A stretch of DNA of 64,000 bases from Alphaproteobacteria bacterium (lineage in GTDB: Bacteria; Pseudomonadota; Alphaproteobacteria; Acetobacterales; Acetobacteraceae): positions 41,974 to 105,973 of the forward strand of contig JAFKFI010000052.1 in NCBI GenBank assembly GCA_017307285.1. Reading direction: 5' to 3'. Shown piece by piece: positions 8,500 to 15,713 of the stretch. The position numbers were made by a program, and so were the translations under genes. The notes beneath the pieces are model-generated. The model was not told the origin of the DNA, searched no databases, and saw only the letters and a program-made list of their open reading frames with translations. How positions within the stretch are numbered: the stretch's first letter is position 1; every line of letters begins with the position of its first letter.

Positions 8500-8811
8500 C
8501 TATGCCGAAGGCGGGGGGACGTTTTCGCCCTTCGCAAGTTTCAGCAGCCATTCGCGAACGCGCTCGTGCGGCACGAAACGACCCGCCACGTAGTCGGCCC
8601 GAGCCTCGGCGATCGCGCGGGCTTCGACTTCCTCGTCGATCTCGGGCAAAGGGCATGGAAGCTCGTTGGGAGTGCCCCAGGAGCGCAACCATTCCGCCAC
8701 TTTTTCATGCGGGACAAGTTGCCCGGCCGCAACGTCGGCCCAAGCCTCGGCAGTCGCGCGAGCCTCGGTGTCAGCGTGGGTCCCTAGGAAGGGCGGAGCT
8801 GGTTCGGTCAT
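8500..8811 (-). CDS. antitoxin-like protein with a duplicated AG-x-VPHE-x-V-x-WL motif
   Basis: This 103-residue protein contains two copies of one helical motif: AWADVAAGQLVPHEKVAEWL (about residues 27-46) and ARADYVAGRFVPHERVREWL (about residues 72-91). The motif occurs in short CopG/RHH-type antitoxins of ParE/RelE-like toxins, normally once. The ATG at 8811 overlaps the stop of the cupin gene upstream (ATGA), so it is translated from that message. No toxin gene is adjacent, which makes a classical toxin-antitoxin role doubtful; an orphan regulator is the alternative. Confidence 0.6.
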   Translation of the reverse strand: MTEPAPPFLGTHADTEARATAEAWADVAAGQLVPHEKVAEWLRSWGTPNELPCPLPEIDEEVEARAIAEARADYVAGRFVPHERVREWLLKLAKGENVPPPSA

Positions 8812-9776
8812 GTCGTCGCGTCCTGATCCGCAAAGGCGAACCCCATCGCTCGCGCATGATAATAGATCCCGCCATCCTGCACGATGAGGAACAGCGCCTG
8901 CCCGTCGCCCTCGTTGTGGTGCGAGTGGACGGCGACCGGCGGGGTGATGGTGGTGGCCCAGGGGGACCAGTCCTTGCGCCGCCCGTCCACCATCGAGTGG
9001 CATTGCTCGCCCTGGATGACCAAGCTCACCGCCACCGAATTGTGCCGGTGCGGGCGCTGCGCCGTGCCGGGGTGCAGCGTGTTCATCGCGACGGTGAGCG
9101 TGGGCAGGATGTTGCGGGTTGCCTCCTGCCGATCCGAGCTGAAGATCAGCGCCGAGCCGGCCATGCGCGCATCGCGGCCCACTTCGTCGATCAGCGCGAT
9201 CTGGCGCGCGATTTCGGCGGCCGGGACGTGCACGAGGTCGGTCGGCGCCGCGCCCGGCGTCGGCGGGCGCAGATTCTCGAAGGCGAGCAGCGGCTCATTG
9301 CCGACGATCCATAACACCGCGTCGGCAGCGCCCGCCGCGTGGTCGTGCGGCACGCCGCCGGGCAGGATCAAGAGGTCGCCGGGGTTCCACGCCACACTCT
9401 CGCCGCCGCATTCGGTCGTGCCGCTGCCCGCGATCACGTAGGCGATCACGCCGCTGGCCGCAAAATCGGTGCGCAAGCTCTCGCCGGCGCGGATGCGGGC
9501 GTAGCGGGCGAGCACCAGCGGCGTCGTCGCGGGAAAATCGCAGCCGAGTTCGCCCGAGATGTCGCAGGCGATCAGCCCGGTGGGTGTCGCGGGATCGAGG
9601 GCGCGCGCCGGCTCGGCGGTGAAGCTGCGGTCGGGCACCGGCGGCAGGCGCACGTCGAAGCCATTCCCGGTGTTGAAGAACCGCGCGCGGGCCTCGGCCG
9701 GGCTCCGCGGCGCGGCGGGATGCTGCACCGGAAGCGTCGCGATGCTGCCGGGGACGGGGCGGAGATCGTCGGGCAT
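8808..9776 (-). CDS. double-cupin protein, gentisate-1,2-dioxygenase-like
   Basis: This 322-residue protein has two cupin barrels. The N-terminal half includes PLVLARYARIRAGESL and WNPGDLLILPGGVPHDH. The C-terminal half includes MNTLHPGTAQRPHRHNSVAV with a metal-binding HRH motif, then PPVAVHSHHNEGDGQALFLI. This resembles the gentisate/1-hydroxy-2-naphthoate dioxygenase group, Fe(II) enzymes cleaving hydroxylated aromatics, but the substrate is unknown. ATG 9776 was chosen because GAGGAG stands seven bases upstream; an ATG eight codons earlier has no such site. It is the first gene of a two-gene unit with the antitoxin-like protein. Confidence 0.75.
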   Translation of the reverse strand: MPDDLRPVPGSIATLPVQHPAAPRSPAEARARFFNTGNGFDVRLPPVPDRSFTAEPARALDPATPTGLIACDISGELGCDFPATTPLVLARYARIRAGESLRTDFAASGVIAYVIAGSGTTECGGESVAWNPGDLLILPGGVPHDHAAGAADAVLWIVGNEPLLAFENLRPPTPGAAPTDLVHVPAAEIARQIALIDEVGRDARMAGSALIFSSDRQEATRNILPTLTVAMNTLHPGTAQRPHRHNSVAVSLVIQGEQCHSMVDGRRKDWSPWATTITPPVAVHSHHNEGDGQALFLIVQDGGIYYHARAMGFAFADQDATT

Positions 9777-9875
9777 GGGCGGGCTCCTCGTCGGATGCAC
9801 GAGGCTACAGCTCGGCGCGAATGACGCAAGGCGGCCTGCCGCGGCAGTGCAAATGACGTCCTCGCGTTATCTATG

Positions 9876-9905
9876 TTGACAATAGACAGTCACAACGACT
9901 AACTT
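9876..9905 (+). promoter_or_regulatory. putative promoter of the phage-like replication operon
   Basis: A consensus TTGACA at 9876-9881 is followed after 18 bp by TAACTT (9900-9905), about 30 bp before the first gene (ATG 9937). The surrounding 60 bp is AT-richer than its neighbourhood. No clear operator palindrome was found. Confidence 0.5.
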
Positions 9906-9936
9906 TCGGCCCGTCAACGCCCGGACCCTCCCCACA

Positions 9937-10224
9937 ATGCCCCGTGCCCTTGTCTGGACCGAAGCCCAGGATTCCACGCTCCGCCGCCTTCGCGCCGAGG
10001 GCGAGACCTGGGATGCCATCGCCCACGCCCTCGGTGTCGCCCGCTTCACCGCGATCGAGCGCGGCCGACGCATCGGTGCGCCGCGTCCCGCTCCCGGCCC
10101 GCGGATTCCGCGCGAGGATCCCAACCGCAATCCGCTGCCCGCCGGCCATCCGCGCAGCTGGGGCGCCCTGGTCGCGGGCACCGTGCTTGATGGCGAGACC
10201 TATCCGCTGCCGGTCTTCGCCTGA
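9937..10224 (+). CDS. Myb/GcrA-like helix-turn-helix protein, phage-associated
   Basis: This 95-residue basic protein has one N-terminal HTH of the Myb/GcrA type: VWTEAQDSTLRRLRAEGETW, then DAIAHALGVARFTAIERGRR. A proline-rich tail follows. Proteins like this are common at the start of phage and island replication modules in alphaproteobacteria. It is the first gene of a block of six tightly overlapping genes; its TGA overlaps the next ATG (TGATG at 10222-10226). It is probably a DNA-binding regulator of the element. Confidence 0.65.
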   Translation: MPRALVWTEAQDSTLRRLRAEGETWDAIAHALGVARFTAIERGRRIGAPRPAPGPRIPREDPNRNPLPAGHPRSWGALVAGTVLDGETYPLPVFA

Positions 10225-10613
10225 TGCGGTGCCATCCGCTCGACCCACCGGCGCAGCACCGCGCCGCGATCGTGTTCGGCCGGCTGGTCGCCGCCGGGCT
10301 GCTGACCCGCGAGGAGTGCCTGCCGCATCTGGTGCGCGCCGGCCTCCGCGCGCGCCGGGTTGATCCCGCCGGCCTGCGCGCCCGCCTCGCCCACACGCTG
10401 CACGACGCGGCAGTGGTGCACGCGCGCCGCCGCCGCCGGGCCGCGCGGGTGGTGCGCGAGGCGATCGCGCCGCTGCTCGCCGTCTGGGCCGCGCCCGCCG
10501 CGATCCACGCCGCTGCGCGCGCCGCCAATGCCGGTCTCGGCGCGCCGCTGCTGGCGCGTGAGGTGGAGGCCATCGCCGCCGACGAAGCCGCTCGGGTGCT
10601 CGCCCGTGGCTGA
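10224..10613 (+). CDS. hypothetical Arg/Ala-rich protein of the replication operon
   Basis: This 129-residue, strongly helical and very basic protein has the motif LTREECLPHLVRAGLRARRV, then an Arg-rich centre HARRRRRAARVVREAI. No known domain is recognised. It overlaps the preceding gene by one base and the following ATPase gene by eight bases. The charge and position suggest a nucleic-acid-binding accessory to the ATPase, but this is an inference. Confidence 0.55.
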   Translation: MRCHPLDPPAQHRAAIVFGRLVAAGLLTREECLPHLVRAGLRARRVDPAGLRARLAHTLHDAAVVHARRRRRAARVVREAIAPLLAVWAAPAAIHAAARAANAGLGAPLLAREVEAIAADEAARVLARG

Positions 10614-11832
10614 CGTGTGGACCGCATGGGAGGAGCGCCGCGCCCCGGCCGCCGTGTTCGCGGCCGAGCCGGCTTCGCTGCCTGACCCCGCCAGCATCGC
10701 GCCGCGCGAATGGCTCTACGGCACCGCGCTGCTCCGCCGCTTCGTCTCGGTGCTGATCGCGCCGGGCGGCGTCGGCAAATCGGCGCTGGCGCTTGCCCAA
10801 GCGCTGGCGCTGGCCACCGGCGAGCCGTTCCTCGGCGAGCGGGTGCACCACTCCGTGCCGGTCTGGGTGCTCAACCTCGAGGACCCGCTCGACGAGCTCA
10901 ACCGCCGGCTCGCCGCGTTGATGATCCATCACGCGATCCCGCCCGCCCGCGTCGCCGGCCGCGTCTTCCTCCATTCCGGTCGCTCGCGACGCGTCACGAT
11001 GGCCGCTGTCGGGCCGGACGGCATGACCATCGTGCATCCGGACAAGGCGGCGCTGACCGACGCGGTGCGCGAGAAGTCGATCGGCCTCGTGGTGGTCGAT
11101 CCGTTCGTGAAGTCGCATCGCCTCGAGGAAAATTCCAACCCGCACATGGATGCCGCCGCGACCGCCTGGGCGGAGCTCGCGGAGGAGACCGGCGCGGCGG
11201 TGCTGCTGGTGCACCACGTCCGCAAGGGCGCGGTCGAGGACATCGACGCGGCGCGCGGCGGCAAGGCGCTGACCGACGCGGCGCGCGCGGGGAGGCTGCT
11301 CGCGCCGATGACCGAGACCGAGGCCGAGCGGCTCGGCGTCGCTCCCGCCGAACGCTGGCGCCACGTCCGGCTCGACGACGCCAAGGCCAACATGGCGCCG
11401 CGCGCCGAGCGGGCGCTGTGGTTTCGCCTGGAAACAGTCAATCTCGGCAACGCCAGCGCCGACTACCCGCACGGCGACAACGTCGCGGCCATCGCCCCCT
11501 GGCAGCCCGCCACGGTGTGGGCGCTGCTCAGCCCCGAGGCGTGCAACCAGGCCCTCGACGCGATCGCCGCCGGCCCGGGGCAGGGCGAGCTCTACGCCGG
11601 CCACCGTCGAGGCCGGGCCAACGACCGCTGGGCCGGCCGCGTACTGGTCGAGCGGCACGGGCTCACGGAGGCGCAGGCCGCCGAGGTGATCGCCGCCTGG
11701 CTGCGCTCCGGCCTGCTCGTCGAGACGACCTATCGCGACACCGCCCAGCGCAAGACCCGCACCGGGGTCGCGGTGACGGACACGCTGCGTCCCACAGAAG
11801 CCCATCCATTCCATCAGGGAGATAAAGCATGA
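10606..11832 (+). CDS. AAA-family ATPase, RepA-like replicative helicase/primase partner
   Basis: This 408-residue protein has a RecA-like NTPase core: Walker A APGGVGKSALAL (K58), Walker B IGLVVVDPFVKS (D165), and VLLVHHVRKGAVEDIDAARG as the sensor strand. This is the AAA_25/RepA hexameric helicase group of phages and plasmids. The C-terminus has a small winged-helix-like part (ERHGLTEAQAAEVIAAWLRS). The GTG at 10606, overlapping the upstream gene, was chosen; a GTG three codons later is possible. It is the central replication enzyme of this island. Confidence 0.75.
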   Translation: MADVWTAWEERRAPAAVFAAEPASLPDPASIAPREWLYGTALLRRFVSVLIAPGGVGKSALALAQALALATGEPFLGERVHHSVPVWVLNLEDPLDELNRRLAALMIHHAIPPARVAGRVFLHSGRSRRVTMAAVGPDGMTIVHPDKAALTDAVREKSIGLVVVDPFVKSHRLEENSNPHMDAAATAWAELAEETGAAVLLVHHVRKGAVEDIDAARGGKALTDAARAGRLLAPMTETEAERLGVAPAERWRHVRLDDAKANMAPRAERALWFRLETVNLGNASADYPHGDNVAAIAPWQPATVWALLSPEACNQALDAIAAGPGQGELYAGHRRGRANDRWAGRVLVERHGLTEAQAAEVIAAWLRSGLLVETTYRDTAQRKTRTGVAVTDTLRPTEAHPFHQGDKA

Positions 11833-12029
11833 CCTATTCGAGCAATCCGATTGCGACCAAGCCGGGCCGAATTGGCGCCGCACCGGGCGGGGGAAATGGC
11901 GCGGCAATTGGCGCGCAGCGGGGGGAAATGCGCTCCGTGGCGCCGGCTGCGTCGGCCGCGCCATATCCCTCGGCGGAGCCGAGGGGATATGGCGAACAGC
12001 CGCCCGGTCGGCGCCGCGCCGCGAATTGA
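11829..12029 (+). CDS. 66-residue low-complexity protein, possible leader for the next gene
   Basis: The ATG overlaps the ATPase stop (ATGA at 11829-11832). The product is rich in Gly, Ala, Pro and Arg, with no hydrophobic segment or recognised motif. It runs 41 bases past the start of the DUF6362 gene in another frame, across the hairpin that hides that start. Its main role may be regulatory: ribosomes translating it would melt the hairpin. Whether the peptide itself has a function is unknown. Confidence 0.45.
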   Translation: MTYSSNPIATKPGRIGAAPGGGNGAAIGAQRGEMRSVAPAASAAPYPSAEPRGYGEQPPGRRRAAN

Positions 12030-12047
12030 CGCGCGAATTGGCGCGGC
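11868..12047 (+). repeat. iteron-like GAATTGGCGC repeats in the replication operon
   Basis: Five related copies of (C)GAATTGGCGCG lie within 180 bp: around 11868-11881, 11893-11905, 11904-11916, 12022-12033 and 12034-12047. The last copy and the first match the core exactly; the others differ by one or two bases. They flank a near-perfect hairpin. Short direct repeats beside a hairpin next to a RepA-like ATPase recall a phage or plasmid replication origin. Confidence 0.45.
11961..11992 (+). promoter_or_regulatory. hairpin sequestering the ribosome site and start codon of the DUF6362 gene
   Basis: The left arm 11961-11974 (CCATATCCCTCGGC) pairs with 11978-11992 through 14 base pairs with one bulged G and a three-base loop. 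The right arm contains both GAGGGG (11981-11986) and the ATG at 11989. Translation of the DUF6362 gene should be blocked unless the stem is opened, for example by ribosomes on the 66-residue frame that covers it. Confidence 0.6.
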
Positions 12048-12558
12048 ACGTCGTGCCCGCCCGCGCCGGGTGGTGAGCTGCGCCCAGATCGATGCCCTGC
12101 ACGCCACCCGCCACGCCGCCGCCGCGACCCCTGACGGTGCCGCGTTCGACGCCGAGCTCGTGATCTATCGCCTGGAAGAGGCCGGCACCACGCTGCTCAG
12201 CATCCCCGACCGCGGCTACTCGACCAAGCTCCGCTCCTCCTCGATCGACATCGTGCGCAGCGCGCTGGAGGCCTATGGGTGGGCGGAAAAGGTGATTCGC
12301 CCGCCGGTGCCGAGTGCCGCCAAGATCGACCGCATGGACGAGGCGCTGTCCTGGATCCCGCTGATCCCCGAGGACAAATACGTGCTGCGTCGCATCGTCG
12401 GGGCGCGCTGCCTGATCAGCCCGCTGACCGAGCGCCACCTCTACCCCTGGCGCCGCCTCGGTGCCGCCATCGGCGCCGACCACAAGGCGGTCCAGCGCTG
12501 GCACGCCCAGGGCATCGACCTGATCGTCGCGGCGCTCAACCGGGGGAGGCGGGCATGA
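11989..12558 (+). CDS. DUF6362-family phage-associated protein
   Basis: This 189-residue protein matches the DUF6362 pattern as I recall it: VIYRLEEAGTTLLSIP in the middle, then RMDEALSWIPLIPEDKYVLR, RRIVGARCLISPLTERHLYP, and WRRLGAAIGADHKAVQRWHA followed by QGIDLIVAAL. The C-terminal part looks like an HTH (GAAIGADHKAVQRWH), so it probably binds DNA. The family is found in phages and islands next to replication genes; its function is undescribed. ATG 11989 was chosen over an upstream TTG; it lies inside a hairpin (see that entry). The stop overlaps the next gene by four bases. Confidence 0.7.
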   Translation: MANSRPVGAAPRIDARIGAARRARPRRVVSCAQIDALHATRHAAAATPDGAAFDAELVIYRLEEAGTTLLSIPDRGYSTKLRSSSIDIVRSALEAYGWAEKVIRPPVPSAAKIDRMDEALSWIPLIPEDKYVLRRIVGARCLISPLTERHLYPWRRLGAAIGADHKAVQRWHAQGIDLIVAALNRGRRA

Positions 12559-13511
12559 GCGGGGCCGCCGCTCCGACCGGCTGCCGCGCGCCCGACCTCG
12601 CTGCCGGTCCGAAGCAGCGCGAGATGTGCCAAGGCTGCGGTGGCGCATTCGACGCGGGCACCATGCTGCTCGCCGAACTCGCGCCGGGTCGGCCCGACAA
12701 GCTCGGTAACCGCGTCGCCGAAATCTATTGCCGGGGCGAGGATTTCTGCGTGTATCGCTCGACCCTCGGCGTCTACGTCCACTTTGCCGATTGTCGCGCC
12801 CGCGAGCGCGAGCAGCGTCGCGCGTTGCTGCCCATCGCGCCGCGCCTCTGCCGCTTGCGCTACATGTCGAACCAGATGGCGCGCGACCGGCTGTGGCGGC
12901 AAGGCGGCGGCGGCTTCTACGACCACGAGATCGGCGAGGCGATCGCGCTTGCCCTGCAGGGCACCGCCGGCGAGGCCGACCGCCTCCTCGCCAACGGCGA
13001 GGCTCTCGCCGTCGAGCGCCTCCGCAACGAGAACCGCGTCGCCTATTTCCTCTCCTGCCTGGCCTCGGCGCTGCTCGTCATCGGCGTGCTGTTTGCGGCC
13101 GGCCTCGGGACTGCGACGGGCGACGCACAATTCCAGGCCTACGCGGCGGCGGCGGCGTTCGGCGCGGTGGGTGCGGCGTTCTCCATCGCCACCGGCGTCG
13201 CCGATCTTTCGCTCGCGCCCTACCAGCGTTCGGCGATGAACAGCGCGATGGGGGCGTTGCGCGTGCTGATCGGCGCGGTGTCGGGTGCCATGATCCTGCT
13301 GATCTGCAACGCCACGATCATCGGCGAGCCGGTGCTCAAGCTGCTGGAGAAGTTCACCGAGGCGGATGCGTTGGGCACGCTCGGTACGCGCAATTGGGCG
13401 TGGATCGGGATGCTCGGGCTGCTGGGCGGGTTTGCGGAGCGGCTGGTGCCCAACCTGCTTGGGTCGGCGGCGGGCCGCGCGACGCCTCGGTCGGCGCAAC
13501 CATCTCCGTGA
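12555..13511 (+). CDS. membrane protein with Cys-rich N-terminus and C-terminal GF-ER module
   Basis: This is a 318-residue protein. Residues 1-95 carry five Cys, including CQGCGG, suggesting a metal-binding ribbon. A helical segment follows, then four membrane helices from about residue 156 to the end: FLSCLASALLVIGVLFAAGL, AAAAAFGAVGAAFSIATGV, ALRVLIGAVSGAMILLICNA and WAWIGMLGLLGGFAERLV. The last motif, GGFAERLVPNLL, recurs in altered form in other membrane proteins of this window (25877, 32170 and 37144). It overlaps the DUF6362 gene (ATGA). The function is unknown; its place in a phage-like operon hints at exclusion or signalling at the membrane. Confidence 0.65.
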   Translation: MSGAAAPTGCRAPDLAAGPKQREMCQGCGGAFDAGTMLLAELAPGRPDKLGNRVAEIYCRGEDFCVYRSTLGVYVHFADCRAREREQRRALLPIAPRLCRLRYMSNQMARDRLWRQGGGGFYDHEIGEAIALALQGTAGEADRLLANGEALAVERLRNENRVAYFLSCLASALLVIGVLFAAGLGTATGDAQFQAYAAAAAFGAVGAAFSIATGVADLSLAPYQRSAMNSAMGALRVLIGAVSGAMILLICNATIIGEPVLKLLEKFTEADALGTLGTRNWAWIGMLGLLGGFAERLVPNLLGSAAGRATPRSAQPSP

Positions 13512-13526
13512 AGCATGGTCAGGCTT

Positions 13527-13928
13527 CTACCGAATCGTTCGGATCACTCCATCCGAAATGTCCATGAAAAGGCGCCGATCTCTTCTGCCTTCCGAGAATC
13601 GCCATTCGTGTTCGATCAAACTCATTGCCTCGCAGACGCGCTGATACGCCCTCGACTCTCGACAGCTAAGCTTGATGAGAGAAAGCGATTTATATTGACG
13701 CCTGCCGACGCCGTGCCGAGTAGCGATCTGCCGAAAGTCTCCATCCAAGCTGACCAAGATAGCTTCGTTGGTCTCCGCAACCGCAGCCACCAACAAGTCG
13801 TGACTGTTCGTTGCAAGTTTCTCACGAAGGTAAATCACCTCGTGACCAGCCTCCAAGAAGGCTCGGCCTACTGAATCAGGGACGCACTGGTCGACGAAGA
13901 CACGAAGCTTCGTGTCGCTAGCGCTCAC
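13527..13928 (-). CDS. DUF5615-type PIN-like toxin
   Basis: This 133-residue protein begins LRVFVDQCVPDSVGRAFLEA, then GHEVIYLREK, and continues ILVSLDGDFRQIA. These are the Asp-centred motifs of the PIN-like DUF5615/Mut7-C group, which are predicted Mg-dependent ribonucleases. The usual order D...D...D-x-D is visible (FVDQC, HDLLV, SLDGDF). It overlaps the DUF433 gene upstream (ATGA at 13925-13928), the normal partner of this family. A type II toxin-antitoxin pair is the likely role. The C-terminus is longer than usual. Confidence 0.75.
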   Translation of the reverse strand: MSASDTKLRVFVDQCVPDSVGRAFLEAGHEVIYLREKLATNSHDLLVAAVAETNEAILVSLDGDFRQIATRHGVGRRQYKSLSLIKLSCRESRAYQRVCEAMSLIEHEWRFSEGRRDRRLFMDISDGVIRTIR

Positions 13929-14563
13929 GCCGCTAGGGGCTTGTGTCCAAGAGCCGCTACGATATCAGCCTCGGTGAGGTCCGGGTATTCGGCAAGGATC
14001 TGCTCATGGGAATAGCCGTCCTCGTGCAGACGGCGGACCGAGTCCACACGGATGCGAGTTCCTGCAATTACAAGTGCATTCCGGCTAATGCCGCGTGTCT
14101 TGGTTACACGTCCTTTGTCATTGTCCGCACGGCGGCGCAACGCCGTGACGTCTCGTTCGGTATCCGCAATTACTCGCCCAAGGGGAATGCCCAAAACGTA
14201 CTGCCCAGACAAAACCTCCTGGGGTTTGTCATCCCCGGTTAGCTGGACGACAACCCGCCGGTTGAGGACCCAAAGCGTAGTGGTGGTCCACAGTTCGTCT
14301 TTCAGGTGAGCCAGTTTGTCCGCGACCTTCCGAAGGTGCTGAAGCGGCACATTGTTCTGCACGCGCAGCATTTCCAGCGTCCTCAGGGCTACCAAGTCTC
14401 GAAAGGAGTAAACCCGGCGGAAAGGAGACTTCCCGGTTCCGACGTAGGCGGGAGCAAAGAAGCCAGTCTTGTCCCAATACCGCAATCTGCCCCTCGACAA
14501 GCCGGTGAGCTTGTGGACGTGCTCCTCGGTGAAGGCCGCAATGACTTCGCTCGTGTCCAACAT
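13925..14563 (-). CDS. DUF433-domain antitoxin with MerR-like HTH
   Basis: This 212-residue protein has an N-terminal MerR-like HTH (FTEEHVHKLTGLSRGRLRYW, then DKTGFFAPAY, about residues 11-40) and a C-terminal DUF433 domain: GTRIRVDSVRRLHEDGYSHE, then QILAEYPDLTEADIVAAL. DUF433 proteins are antitoxins of DUF5615 toxins. GAGGAGG precedes ATG 14563. The HTH should let it repress its own operon, whose promoter must lie in the 283 bp upstream. Confidence 0.8.
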   Translation of the reverse strand: MLDTSEVIAAFTEEHVHKLTGLSRGRLRYWDKTGFFAPAYVGTGKSPFRRVYSFRDLVALRTLEMLRVQNNVPLQHLRKVADKLAHLKDELWTTTTLWVLNRRVVVQLTGDDKPQEVLSGQYVLGIPLGRVIADTERDVTALRRRADNDKGRVTKTRGISRNALVIAGTRIRVDSVRRLHEDGYSHEQILAEYPDLTEADIVAALGHKPLAA

Positions 14564-14768
14564 CGCGCCTCCTCCTCACAGGGTTAAGTTAGCTGCATAA
14601 TCGTACTATGGCTTCGCATTAAGATGCAAATGGAGCCTCTAACTCACTGATATTTCCCGCAGGAGTCACTGGCCGAGGCAGTCAAAACGTAACCGTTACG
14701 GACGTCCGTCCTTCATGCTAAGCTCGCGCCGGGATCGCGCTCTGCCGTCTCCCAAGTTCGGTTGAGAC

Positions 14769-14788
14769 CCCGCCGGCCGGCGGGTTTT
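14769..14788. terminator. palindromic stem followed by T4, upstream of an MBL gene
   Basis: CCCGCCGG/CCGGCGGG (14769-14784) is a perfect palindrome followed by TTTT. It lies 60 bp before the MBL gene in a 283-bp gap between divergent genes. It may be an attenuator or part of the leader. Nothing else convincing was seen in 14564-14846 apart from AT-rich sequence near 14600 that could hold the antitoxin promoter. Confidence 0.3.
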
Positions 14789-14846
14789 CCTCCGCCGGCC
14801 CGCTTCGCAAGACCAGTCGCCGTCCGAATGGACGCGAGGAGGAAAC

Positions 14847-15635
14847 ATGGCCGGATTACGCCTCACCGTGGTCGATGCGGGGCCGCTGCGCCCCGACAAA
14901 TCCAAGCTGGTCGCCTTCGCCCCCGGCATGGTCGACGCCCCGACCACGGTCGGCATCGTCGAGCATCCGAAGCACGGGCTCGTGCTGTGGGACACCGGCA
15001 TCAACGACGCGGTGGCCGACCCCGAGCGCGGCGAGGCGTATTGGGGGCCGGGGCTGCGCGCCGCGTTCGACACCAGCCGCTTTACCCGCGAGCATGCCAT
15101 CGACGCGCAGCTCAAGCGCCTTGGCTTCCAACCTGCCGATGTGCGCTACGTCGTCTACTCGCACCTGCATCTCGATCATGCCGGCGGCATGTCGTACTTC
15201 CCGCAGGCGGTCCACGTCGTGCAGCGCGACGAAATTCGCTACGCGCTGTGGCCCGACCCGTGGACCCGCCCGGTCTATTGCCAGAACGACTTCCGGGACA
15301 TCCGCAAGCTCGACATCCTGGAGATCGACGGCGACTTCGACCTGTTCGAGGACGGCACGATGCGGCTGATCAAGACGCCCGGCCACACGCCCGGCCATCA
15401 GGCGCTGCTGCTCGATCTGCCGCAACGCGGCCGGATTTGCCTCGCGGCCGATGTCGGCCATCAGCGCGACGGGTTCGAGAACATGGTGCCGATGCCGTGG
15501 GATTGGAGCACAAGTGCCATGACGATGACGCGAATGCGGGTCAAGCAGATCGAGCGCAGCGGCATCCCCGCCTTCCTGTGCCACGATGCCGGCGATTTCT
15601 CCAAGCTGCCGACGGGTGGTGCTTTCTGGGAGTGA
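14847..15635 (+). CDS. MBL-fold metallo-hydrolase, N-acyl-homoserine-lactonase-like
   Basis: This 262-residue protein has the metallo-beta-lactamase signature YSHLHLDHAGG (H106, H108, D110, H111), a later His in TPGHTPGHQALLL, and Asp in LAADVGH. LVLWDTGINDAVADP near residue 45 is typical of the AHL-lactonase/lactone-hydrolase branch. It probably hydrolyses a lactone or ester with two Zn ions; quorum quenching is possible but not shown. GAGGAGG stands before ATG 14847. It converges on the YciB-like gene across a REP element. Confidence 0.85.
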   Translation: MAGLRLTVVDAGPLRPDKSKLVAFAPGMVDAPTTVGIVEHPKHGLVLWDTGINDAVADPERGEAYWGPGLRAAFDTSRFTREHAIDAQLKRLGFQPADVRYVVYSHLHLDHAGGMSYFPQAVHVVQRDEIRYALWPDPWTRPVYCQNDFRDIRKLDILEIDGDFDLFEDGTMRLIKTPGHTPGHQALLLDLPQRGRICLAADVGHQRDGFENMVPMPWDWSTSAMTMTRMRVKQIERSGIPAFLCHDAGDFSKLPTGGAFWE

Positions 15636-15664
15636 ACGGCACCTCGGGTCGCGGGACAGAGGTG

Positions 15665-15713
15665 GCGAAATGAATTCCGCCCTACAAGACCGGTAGGGCG
15701 GAATTCATTCCGC
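15665..15713. repeat. REP-like inverted repeat (GGCGGAATGAATTCCGCC family), copy 1
   Basis: Arms 15665-15685 and 15693-15713 (21 bp, one mismatch) share the core ATGAATTCCGCCCTAC with the element at 27128-27184. It lies between the convergent MBL and YciB-like genes and supplies the YciB-like stop codon. It probably works as a bidirectional terminator. Confidence 0.75.

Noticed and set aside
9871..12648. 925-codon open frame on the minus strand across the replication operon
   Set aside because: It is antisense to six overlapping plus-strand genes with recognisable motifs; its composition is the Arg/Ala/Pro-rich pattern of high-GC shadow frames.
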